64,000 nt of DNA. Origin: Brassica napus. Its lineage: Eukaryota; Streptophyta; Magnoliopsida; Brassicales; Brassicaceae. The notes under the pieces were generated by a model that saw only the letters and a list, made by a program, of their open reading frames with translations, was not told where the DNA came from and ran no database searches. Both the position numbers and the translations under genes were made by a program. Positions 30,491 through 40,800 of the stretch are shown here, piece after piece; position 1 is the stretch's first letter, and every line of letters begins with the position of its first letter. The stretch is taken from positions 28,591,401 to 28,655,400 of the forward strand of contig NC_063434.1 of the NCBI RefSeq assembly GCF_020379485.1. The letters run 5' to 3'.

Positions 30491-31337
30491 AAGGTAACCC
30501 ACCACACTCCCTTGTATATACCATTTCATTTTTGCATATTAGTCTTCTTTTCGGTATCTCTCTCTCTACTTGACGACACAGAGACTGTGTCACTCAAGTT
30601 TGGGGGAGGTACCAAGTATTTGATCATGTTTGCTTTGATGTTGTTTCATTGAGTCATGCATGGCATACCTATTTGCATAGATAAAAAAAAAAAAATCAAT
30701 CATTTAGTTTGCATCATTTGCATTTTTAGGAGAGTCTAGAGCATATAGGTTGCATTCACTTGCATTGGGAGCAATGATTTGAATGCCTTGTAAAGAACAC
30801 TACGTTGCACTTGACTAGCTTTTGCACCTCTCAAAAAGACTTGTATGTTTCGAGCCTTGAAAACTCTTCCTGAAACTTGTTGATTGCTGAAACTCAGTCT
30901 TTGAAGCCAACTACAACCTTATTAGAAATGAATGAACTTAATGCTTCTTGCTTAGGGTCCCTTGTGTACTGAGTCATGGCTATACACACTGGAGTTGTCA
31001 CATCTTTTATGCCAATCTTTTTGACAAACTCTAGTGGTAGACCACTCCCAAAACCTTTCCTTCCTTTTAAGCTTTCATTGTTTGATGAGTGAGGCCTTCT
31101 TCGGAAAGTCTTACATGCGCATAATGTTGAGAGTATCGGGAACGACAATGCTTGATCTTCATTTTTGCTAGATTGGACACTCTTTTGTCTAGCTATAGGT
31201 GGGAGGGTGAGTGTTGTGATCATGATTTGGGAGAAATGAAAAATAAAAAGGATAGACTCTTTGTGCTTAAGTGAATCGATTTTCTGGGATAAGTAGAGAA
31301 CCTCTAGCTCTAGTTTTGAAAAGTCTTGGCCCCCAAC

Positions 31338-31377
<40 letters not shown>

Positions 31378-32003
31378 AATCGAAAAAAAAAAAAAAAAAA
31401 AAAAGAAAAAGAAAAGAAAAAGGGGGCTAGCAAAGTTGTTAGGAGCTAAGAAATGTTTTGAGGTTGTGAAAAATCCCTTGTAGATTTCAAAGAGAAGGAG
31501 TTAAAGTTCTTAGGATCTTTTGGTGAGAGATGTGAGTAGGGTTTGACATTGGGAAATGATTGTGTGATTTGTATGTTTGGGAAAAGGGTAGAACAATGGA
31601 GATTGAGCATTGTATGCATGAGTTGGTCCCTTTCTTAGATATATTATGTGCAATGTCAAGGCTACTTGTTTTGAGAGTAAACCACCTTAAAGATCATATG
31701 TTTTGAACCTCTTGAATCACTTGAATAAAAGCCTTCCCTTACCCAACCAAATGACTTGGACCAACTGACCATTTGCAAGAATTCACCTGATGTTTTGTGC
31801 TTAATGAATGTGAGAGTTGGTTGATTTGAATGTGTGGATGCTTGATGATGAGTGTAAGAACAAAAAGAGTTAAGATAGGCCTAGAGAAGCTAGAGTGTAA
31901 TAAGAGAGTGTGCTAGTTGTGTTTCTTTTGGCTATGTGCTCCCACCTTCAACCTCTCTCCCTATGAGTTCTAGAAAGTTCACTTGTGGACAAGTAAAAGA
32001 ACA
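30491..32003 (+). other. Internal non-coding region of Athila-like element
   Basis: Directly after the gag stop comes sequence of the kind found near the 3' end of Athila elements (CTCAAGTTTGGGGGAGGTA near 30594). No pol is found. It contains a long A-rich tract (about 31341-31420) that yields a spurious poly-Lys frame. It looks like the remainder after a large pol deletion. Confidence 0.7.
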
Positions 32004-32016
32004 AGTTTGGGGGAGT
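32004..32016 (+). promoter_or_regulatory. Polypurine tract of Athila-like element
   Basis: AGTTTGGGGGAGT immediately precedes the 3' LTR start TGATATC; this is the plus-strand priming site. Confidence 0.85.
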
Positions 32017-33556
32017 TGATATCTTGCATATTTGCATTGTTTTATCCATTCATCCATTAGCATTTTCATCATATAGATTAGGATTTAGCCATGTCTAGGT
32101 TGCATTTTGCATTCATTGTCCTCATTAGGTGTTGGAGTGCCACATGGAGTTCTTGGGGACATTTGGATGCATTTGGAGCTTAAAGGACGTGAAACAGGTG
32201 ATCATTGGACGAGCAGAGCATGGGAGCGAGGTTCCGCAGCGACGTCATGAGGTCGCTCCAAAGCACCTCTCAGAGCGACCTAGCTAGAGCGACCCCGTGA
32301 AGTCGCTCGCCATATTCATCCCGTAGGAAGCTAGAGCGACTTGCCCAGAGCGACGCACCGAGGTCGCTCGCATCTCACACCCTTCTCGGAGCGACCTCCC
32401 AAAGCGACACCCCGAGGTCGCTCGCGTCTCTATGGCGAGACGACACGAAGCGAAGCCTGGAGCGACCTCTCAGAGCGACCTACCAAGGTCGCTCCCGATC
32501 CAGAGCGACCCGTTGGAGCGACACACCAAAGTCGCTCGCGACCTCTCGCCCGGACACACCAAAAATCGGCCCTGGAGCGACTTCCCGGAGCGACACCTGC
32601 AAGTCGCTCCGCGTTATTTTGCTGCCGAAAATCATGATTTCTTAAGGACCTTTTTGCAATTTATTTTGGACGTTTTGCACTTGGAAAAACCTATGTTTTA
32701 AACATCTTTTGTAGCCACCAGTGGCAGATTATCTTTTATCTTTTGATCTATTGAGAAAGACACAAGAACTCTCTTGAGAAGTTCATCTCTTGGATTTTGA
32801 TTGTTATGTTCTTGTGTTCTTGTTGATTTCTTATCTATTTCTCTACATGATTAATCTGAAATCCAATATGGGTTTAAGAGGAATCATGGAGATTAGTGAG
32901 TAATCACCTTTTGAATTCATGGGTTAGGGAGATTAAGGGTGATTAGGTTAGAGCTAGGATGTTTTAGTGTAGATCATTCATATTTCCTTGCTAGTAGAGT
33001 AATCATAATGCATCTTCTGAGTTGGCCACTCAGTTGTTGATCCTTAGGCATTTCTCACCCGAAAGGTGTTCGATGAAATGCCCGAGACAACTCTCCTAGG
33101 CTTTTAGTATACTTTGCCAAAGACATTTGTTGTTAAAGGTACTAAGATAGCTAATAGACTTGTTAGTAATGATTGCTTTCATATTATTCAACCAAAGACA
33201 TTTGATGTTTGAGATATGTTAGCAAATGAGCATTCATCTAGACATAGAGCTTGCTTAGAATTGTGTCTAGGCTTAAGGTTGATAGTTTGATTGATCATCT
33301 GCCATCCTTAGTTCGATACTTGATCACCCAAGGTCTAATCCCTATACCCATGAATTCTCTTTTCCCTTAGTCAAGAAAGTATCATTCTGTTATTGCTTTC
33401 TAGTTTAGTAGTAGTTTAAAACCCATCTAAATCATTGGTTGCACTTAGATTAAGTGAGTACTTGCATTCTCAGTGGTTTGATATCCCTCAGAACTGGTTC
33501 GACAATCTTTTATACTACAACATTTGTCTTAGGAGCCTTGAAAACTCCTAACATCA
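32017..33556 (+). repeat. 3' LTR of Athila-like element
   Basis: 1540 bp. Differences from the 5' LTR: six substitutions (for example near 32228, 32844, 33141, 33299, 33353 and 33475) and one inserted base near 33410. Its end is followed by the target duplication GGAAT and then by the resumed HSP20-like gene. A non-ATG open frame crosses from the LTR (33454) into the gene. Confidence 0.95.
32238..32609 (+). repeat. Array of seven AGCGAC-N8-GTCGCT inverted repeats in the 3' LTR
   Basis: Same seven inverted repeats and loops as at 26602-26973; I saw no change within the array between the two LTRs. It lies upstream of the 3' half of the HSP20-like gene and could influence its transcription. Confidence 0.9.
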
Positions 33557-33561
33557 GGAAT

Positions 33562-34542
33562 GATCAGGGGAAGACTGTAGAGAGTCTTGATAATGAGGAG
33601 AATAGAGGGGCTGGTCTCAGTGGGAGTAGCTTGGGACGGAAGAAACCTTCGGATAAGGAGAAACAAGTGGGAACAAGTCAAGAGAAAGCTGTAACAATGG
33701 CGAATAAAGAAGAACCCATTACGTCTAAATCAGTGGTTGAGGGTAAGAGAGCAGTGCCAGCGGCTAAAGTGAAGAAGGAAGAGAAAGTGAAAGAAGGAGA
33801 AGCCAGCTCTTCTCAAATAGGCCAACAAAAGGCTTTACATAAGGTAAAGGAGGAAGAGGCTAGAAGTACACCGATCATTGGTGGTAGCTTGGAAGCCAAG
33901 GTATTTGCAAAAGAAGAGATTGAGAGGAAGAAAGTTGGTGATATTGGTCAGAAAAAGACTGTACAAGAGGTGAAGGAGGAAGGAAGTACTAGAAGGCCAA
34001 CCATTGATGGTAGCTTGGAACCTAAGGTACATGCTAAAGCAGAAAAGGTAGTTGAGAGAAAGGGAGATGGTGAAATAGGTCAGAAGCTGAATGGGGAAGG
34101 AAAGATTGGCTTGGGAGAGAAGAAAGAGCAGAAACATGATAAGATGGTTGGATACAAGGTTAGTGAAGGAGGGATTCAAGAGAGAGTGGAAGAAAAGAAG
34201 GTAGAAGACGCTGGTCTAGTCAAAGAAACAAGAGATCTGAAAGGTAAACCTGAAGTCATGGAACCAAGAAGGGTAGATTCAGATGTGAAGGAAGACTTAA
34301 CCAAAGGAGGTGAAGACAGAGAAAAGATGCTTGAAAAGAGTTCAGAATCAGAAAAGGATACATTACTAGTTGAAGAACAGAGGAAGGCCAGCATGGATAC
34401 TCCTGCAACAGAAGGAAGAATACAAGAGGAAAAAGGGAGTCATAAATATGACACATCTTTGGTCAATGTTGGAGTAGCTTCTCTTGTCATTATGGGGTTT
34501 GGTGCATACGTCTTCGTACCACTTGTAAAAATGTTCTACTGA
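33562..34542 (+). pseudogene. RTM2/HSP20-like gene, 3' part
   Basis: Encodes 326 residues directly after the retrotransposon. First comes a long charged, Lys/Glu-rich low-complexity tail with imperfect internal repeats (IGGSLEAKVFAKEEIERKK versus IDGSLEPKVHAKAEKVVERK; GQKKALHKVKEEE-like and GQKKTVQEVKEEG). It ends with a hydrophobic anchor VNVGVASLVIMGFGAYVFVPLV and short VKMFY end. This is the RTM2-type layout: cytosolic HSP20 domain, flexible tail, C-terminal membrane anchor. The frame is open to the stop and in phase with codon 119 of the 5' part, giving 445 codons over both parts (I recall the Arabidopsis protein as about 490). The first ATG in this half is at about 33697, so an LTR-driven transcript could yield a tail-anchored fragment without the HSP20 domain. 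Confidence 0.87.
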
Positions 34543-35204
34543 TTCTGTTAAAAAAAACAAAAGCAGATGCCACTTAAGGAAAATATACCAGGACATTAGT
34601 CATTAGTGTACCACATTCATAATTCTCTATGGAACTCAAGCCGGACGCTGAAATTAGCTTTGCAAACTCTTCAAGATTGCATGAAGCCCAAGCTTCTAAT
34701 CCTGATTTTTTTTAAAGTATCACAAACATTCATACAAGTATATGTAACGCCATCATAAAGAGTGTTATGTAATGAGTAACACTATGTTACTTAGATCTCT
34801 ATAAATATGCTAGTAATATTCAATTATTTTCATACAAACAAAAAACTTCATTTATGTCGCACGACTTTTCATGTGACAGAACTTGAATCTTACTGATATA
34901 GATGATATACTCTACCTAGAATGTTTGTGGCATGGCCTTAATTTCTAAGTCATGTTTTCTTGTTTGCAATTGCATTTCCATAATTTTCAAGTCTCATTCA
35001 AGATGAATATCACCCTTTTTGTGTAATCACACCCAAGTAAACATATCATATAAATCAACTTTAATATCATCAATTATCAGAAATAACTCTGGATATTTGT
35101 ACATCTTTTTATATAGTTTTCAATGAGTACTTAAAAGCTTTTATTGCTTCGAAATCTGTAATTGAAAGTGTTTTGACCATTATTTCATTTTTATCTTCAT
35201 TGAT
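34543..35204. other. Downstream region of the HSP20-like gene
   Basis: AT-rich, presumably 3' UTR then spacer. No further gene. Confidence 0.5.
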
Positions 35205-36670
35205 TACAAACTCTATCTTCATTGTAAACACTGACTTTAGTTTAATTGTCATATTTATACTTTACTTGAAATTTATTTTGGATAATTTAGTTATGGATTA
35301 TGATAATCAACTTTCATTTTCAAACTGCCAAAAGAACTACATAGGTATGAAAAATACATTGAGTGCATTCAATTTTTAGAAATGTGGAGATGCATCATAA
35401 AATAATATGGGTTACCAACTTTTTTTCCCAAAATAATAAAGAAGTAAACTCACCAATGATTGAATATCTTCCACGTATACATAGTTTGGTGGCCCTTCAT
35501 CATGAATATCATATTTTTCATCCTCAATAATTTGGGCTGAACTGAAAGTATGATTCAGTGACTCTTAATTAAGTCTCAATACGATTGCATTGTGCACAAA
35601 CAATGTCCAATTAGTTTATTGTAATTACAGTATAACTCTTAGTGAGAATAACTTACTAGTTTATGCATGTGAATGTGGAGATTGTATCATTTCAGGAAGT
35701 TGACGAGTATTCAAGTTTATTTCCAATCGAGATTGGAGGGTATCAAATGAAAGATAATCTAGTTGAGTTTGATCTTGAGGCCTCAAAGTTTTATTTTACC
35801 TTCTTTTCTTTTGTGTCACAACACATCATGTAGTCCACAGTGATGAGTTACTATAAAGCTCATTCATTATCTTTCTATTTCCGGCACAACGCCTATTATT
35901 AATAAGAAATCAACATAAGAACAACTTATTGGTCGCTGAACTTTTACTATTGTTTGACTAGCAGCAAACCTCATATAAGCGCCATGAGTTCTTGTGATGT
36001 CACATGGTTTTTGAGGTTCATGTTCATCTACGCAGTATGATAGTGACTAGCCATGTAGAACAATCTGTAGATTAACTCTGCTCGGGCAACGTCGAAATTG
36101 CTACATGTCATTGACATTATCTGCAATAATATATGTAAAGTTGTCAGAATGATATGAATTGACAATTCAGTGAGTTCTTTGTTTTTACAAACTATATCGT
36201 TTTTTATAAATATTGACTCCAGTTTAACTGGCATACATATCCTTACTCAAAAACTTTGTTTTTGGATAATTTAATAAACTTCAATTTCCAAACTATCAAA
36301 AAATTTACATAGGTATGACAAATTACATTGAGTGCGTTCAATTTAAAATAATGTGGAGATGCATCAAAAAATAACATAAACTAACAATTATTATAAAAAT
36401 AATAAAGAAATAAAGTCACTAGCTAATGAATGAATATCTTCCATGTATACATGGTTGGGTGGCTCTTCTTCTTAATCAACATCATCAACATCACCTTCTT
36501 CTTCCTCAAAAATTTGGGCTGAATTGAACAAGTGATTAAATGTCTTTTAATTAAGCTCCAACACCTATGCATTGTGCACAAAAAAAAATCTCCAATCATT
36601 TTATTGCAATTGCAATATAACTCACAGTGAGAATAACTTGCTAGCTTATCCATGTGGAGATAAAGTCTTT
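35205..36670. repeat. Diverged direct repeat (35205-35690 and 36200-36665) around an EDGP fragment
   Basis: Shared blocks include ACATAGGTATGA, TTGAGTGCRTTCAATTT, ATGTGGAGATGCATCA, GAATATCTTCCAYGTATACAT, TTTGGGCTGAA, GCATTGTGCACAAA and GTGAGAATAACTTRCTAG, in the same order about 0.98-1.0 kb apart. Divergence is high (perhaps 25-30%). Between them lies the EDGP-derived 3' fragment. I do not recognise the unit; it could be the decayed arms of a larger mobile element. Confidence 0.7.
35691..35960 (+). pseudogene. Stray 3' fragment of an EDGP-like gene with its 3' flank
   Basis: Encodes the last about 45 residues of the family (FPIEIGGYQMKDNLVEFDLE, then ASKFYFT, stop at about 35831) and continues into the 3' flank shared with copy 2 (CTATAAAGCTCA, TTGGTCGCTGAACTTTTACT). 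It matches 9886-10153. There is no upstream coding part, so this is a detached piece about 25 kb from the cluster. Confidence 0.85.
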
Positions 36671-37748
36671 CACTTAGCTGCATGAAAGAAAAGTTGAACT
36701 TGCTCATGCAAAAAAAATTCAGATAAAAGATTGAAATTTTCATAAATTTGTTATATAAGAAACTAAAGTTATTTAACTATGTGATTTGTTAGCATGTTTC
36801 AAAATCTTCAAGTCATATCTCATCTTTTTTAGCCACTTAGATATAGATATAAACAACAACAACATAAAAACAAAAATAATTTTCTTCTCAAAGTCTAAAT
36901 TTGACTTTATAAATATCACAAAAACTAACACTTAATAGTTTCACATAAATCCACTCAACTCAGATCTAGGCTTGTTAGTCTTCTAAATCGATTTATATTT
37001 GCTATACATATATCTATTATAACATGCACTTGTTCACAAAATGCAACAAGGTGTCTTCAGCAAAAAAGAATTTACCGAGTATCGTTCAAATTGAAGACTA
37101 ACCGCTCCAGCAGCGCGCAATGTACAGCCCAACTTCGCAGCACAATGTCGAGTGAAATTGGGCTACAAAAAATGAAGAAAAATAAACAATTAGAAATGAT
37201 ATTCTCTAGTTTATTTGTATTAAGCATGAAATGTACTCTACATAATGATGTTGCATATCTACATCACGGAGCTCGAAATACTTCGGGTCTGACTGGTGAC
37301 CATTCGGAAAATAAGAGGAACAGATTAAAAAGGAATGTTCGGAAATAAAATAGCAGAAATGAAAAGGAATGGTCGTTCCTTATCACTTTTAACAAGGAAT
37401 ACTTTTGTTCTTTAATTCTCTACAAAAAAAAAGAATGAAAGGGAATGAGAGAGAATTATTATTCCTTGTGAATGGTGATTTTTTTCAGGAACATTAGGAA
37501 ATGCATTATTTCTCGCTGTTCCCTGGTCACCATTCATACCCTTCAACTAAGAGCAAGGAACAAATACGTAAGAGTAAATGATATGTTCATTGCATTAGAA
37601 GTTAACGTTATTCATCAATTTTATGTAATTATTTAAAACATTTTACTTATTGATTCAAATTGCTTCAACCAATTGGTCTGTTTTTTTCTGTTTGGTTCAC
37701 TTTGCACACATCGCAACTACTCACACTATGGCCTAGATCACTAAACGT
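36671..37748. other. AT-rich spacer
   Basis: No gene is supported. Two GGAATG-rich stretches (37330-37530: AGGAATGGTCGTTCC, GAATGAAAGGGAATGAGAGAGAATTATTATTCCTTG) form locally repetitive sequence. Confidence 0.45.
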
Positions 37749-37763
37749 CATGAAACATGATTT

Positions 37764-37826
37764 TTTTTTTTTTTTGGAACGCTACTTCATTAAAATCATC
37801 ACACCTTGACCGCTTCACCATGAAAA
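37764..37826 (-). mobile_element. Very short 5'-truncated LINE tail
   Basis: A T run (37761-37775) followed by GGAACGCTACTTCATTAAAA, which on the minus strand reads like a LINE 3' end plus poly-A. CATGAAACATGATTTT lies on both sides (37749-37764 and 37827-37842). About 65 bp of insert. Confidence 0.5.
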
Positions 37827-37895
37827 CATGAAACATGATTTTTTTTTTTTTTTTTTTTTTTGTCAACCAATTACTTCCTTACTAAATAAAAGAGT

Positions 37896-40800
37896 TTACA
37901 CAGCAATTAAACGTTCAAGAGCTGCACGAGCTAAAGAGTCAGCTTGACGATTCTCTAGGCGTGGAATAAAAATAAAAGAAAGAGGACAGAAGAGAGTGGC
38001 AAGGTTCCTGATGTCAAGAAGGACACCTGCAATCTCAATCACGTCCAACCCTGAACGCAGGGCCGACACTAGGACCTGAGAGTCCGAGAAAAGTTGGATA
38101 CTATGAAGGTTGAGTTCTTTAGCTTTGATGAGGGCGTCTCGAATTGCCAGAGCTTCCGCCATAAGGGCTGAGCAAACAAACTCCCGATTGCTTGATCCTC
38201 TCATGAGTACTTCACCCTCCGCATTCTTGATAATCCATCCCATTCCACCTGATTTTGAGATTTCCTGCCAAGCCCCATCAGTCCAGCACATTGGAACAGA
38301 GTGGAGCCGCAGCAGCGGGCCAGATTTCTTCGTTTGCTTCAGTTCTTGGTGGAGATTAGCCGCTTCCCATTCTCTTGCATCTGCGATGGACTTGGAGATG
38401 ACCTCAGTAACCTGAAAAACTTTGCCTTCAAACACCACTTTATTTCTTGCAGTCCACACATTCCAAAGTAACCATGGTATCACAGGTGAAGAGCTTAAAC
38501 CTACAGGAGGTAACACCTGAGAAAACACAGTTCTTTTCAACCAAACCTTTAGATTCTCTATACTCAAGCTATCTGGAATTTGCGGTGAAACAGGGGCTTG
38601 GTGCCAGAGTTCCACTGCAAAAGGGCATTGCAAGAAGAGGTGGTGAAGGGATTCAGCCTCTCCACAACGCTTGCAATGAAGATCTGTATTAATGCCCCTG
38701 ATCGCTAGTAACTCTCCCACTGGTAACGCATCGTTAAGTAATCTCCAAAGGAAGTGTTGGATTTTTGGTGGTATGTGGAGCTTCCAAACAAGTTTCATCC
38801 AATCAAAATCAGGGTTTAGATCGTTATTTTCCTCAAAGATTCTCTTGTACCCTGACTTTGTGGTATATTCTCCTGAGGACTCAGGTAACCAGACTACTCG
38901 ATCGCTTGGGGCTGAAACGCTTGTGATGAGTAGTCTGATGCTCTCCTCATAATGAGGTAAGTGTTGACGGATTTTCTGAAGGTCCCATTCGTTGGTGCCT
39001 GGCTCCAGAAGGTCTTGGACCATCAGATGCTGGTTGGAAAAGGTTGGAGGACCTATTGGCGCCATTGGTTTGGAGGTTGAGAGCCAGTTGTCTGACCAGA
39101 CGCTGATATCGTGCCCATTCCCTACTACAAAACCTACTCCCTTATGTAAAACTTTCAGCCCGGCCAATATGCTTGTCCAGCCATGGGAAGACCCAGAGAT
39201 TTCTTTACTCTCAAGAAAAGAACAATCAGGGAAGTACTTGCCTTTCAACACCTGAGCCAATAAAGAATTTGGCTTGGAGTGAATTCTCCAACTGAGTTTT
39301 GCCAGTAGAGAATCATTGTAGTCCTCAAGGTTTTTAAACCCCAAACCCCCCAAGAACTTTGGTCGCGCCATTGTGCTCCACGCAACCCACGCTATTTTTC
39401 TCTTATCAGGCGCACTATCCCACCAAAAGCGAGTGAGGATAGACTGGATCCTATTACAGAGGGAGATCGGGATCTTGAAGCTAGACATGGAGTGAGTAGG
39501 TAGGGAGGTGAGAACCGACTGCAGCATAACGTGCTTCCCTGCTCCAGAGAGGAAGCGTGTAGTCCAGGACTGAGACCTCTGTCTGATTTTATCCACTAGG
39601 CCTGTAAACACATCACGCTTTCTTCTACCAAAGGTTTCTGGTAAGCCTAGATACTTGCCCATTCCACCTTCCTGCTCTATACCTAGAGCTCGCTTGACTC
39701 TGTCCTTGATGTCCCCCGGGGTTCTAGAGGAGAAAGTTACTGTCGATTTGCTCAAGTTGATGCACTGCCCTGAGCTCTTCTCGTATCTGCGGAGAATTCC
39801 AGTCAGTGTCTCGCAGTTTCGCGCGTTAGTCTTGCAGAAGAACATGGTGTCATCAGCGAAGAGAAGGTGGTTGATGAAAGGGCTTTTCTTTGACACTTGA
39901 AGACCTTGGAGCCTACCACTCTCCTGGCTATTTTTGCACAGACCTGACAGCACTTCCGTGCAAAGAATAAAGAGAAAGGGAGAGAGTGGATCGCCTTGCC
40001 GTAGACCTCTCGCTGGTATAACTCTTCCCTGAGGAGCGCCGTTGATCAGAAAAGAGTAGGAGACAGTTGTGACACACTCCATGACCCAGTTTATCCAAAT
40101 GTGCCCAAACCCCATTCTCTTCATCACCTCCTTCAAAAACCCCCACTCAATACGGTCGTAGGCCTTGCTCATGTCAGTTTTGATAACCATGGAACATCTC
40201 TTCTTCGCCTCTGATTTCTTGAGATAGTGTAGGGTTTCATGGGTTAACATCACATTGTCTCCTATAGCTCGACCCGGGACAAAGGCAGTTTGGTGCTGCG
40301 TGATCAGGTCCGGCAGAAGCCCTTGGAGCCTGGACGTCAGTATCTTTGCAATAATTTTGTAGCGAACGTTGCAAAGGGCTATCGGTCTATACTCCGCTGC
40401 AGACTTTGGAGCTGTTGTCTTCGGGATCAGACAGACGTGTGTCTCATTAAGCCGTGGGCTCATCTGTCCTGAAGTGAAGAAATTCCGTATTTCACGGTAA
40501 ACATCAGGACCAAGTGTACTCCAGAATGACTGGTAAAATCCTGCTGAGAAGCCATCCACACCTGGTGCTTTGTCAGCATGAACTGCAAATATTGCTTTTC
40601 TTACTTCCTCTTCATTCGGAATGCAGCATAATTCTTCATTCATCTCAGTTGAAACGCAAGCTGCGATTGTCTCCTCCACCGTTTTGTAGTCGTCGCTTCC
40701 AGATGAAGAGAATAGATTCTGATAAAACTTTGCAAACACAGCTCCTATCTCCTCCTCTTCATGCACTGGGATTCCATCTTCATCTTCAATTGTTGTGATC

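Larger units (their letters stand above)
26381..33556 (+). mobile_element. Non-autonomous Athila-like Ty3/gypsy LTR-retrotransposon, 7.2 kb
   Basis: LTRs at 26381-27919 (1539 bp) and 32017-33556 (1540 bp) differ by only six substitutions and one single-base indel by my count. The target-site duplication GGAAT is perfect (26376-26380 and 33557-33561). The LTR begins TGATATC and ends CATCA. The primer-binding site fits tRNA-Asp, as in Athila, and a polypurine tract precedes the 3' LTR. The interior has one frame (gag plus protease-like domain) and then 1.5 kb of non-coding sequence. There is no reverse transcriptase, RNase H or integrase, so movement needed enzymes from a relative. It interrupts the HSP20-like gene. 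Low LTR divergence (about 0.4%) implies a recent insertion. Confidence 0.95.

Noticed and set aside
31271..31483. Lys-rich frame
   Set aside because: Produced by the long A tract in the non-coding interior of the Athila-like element.
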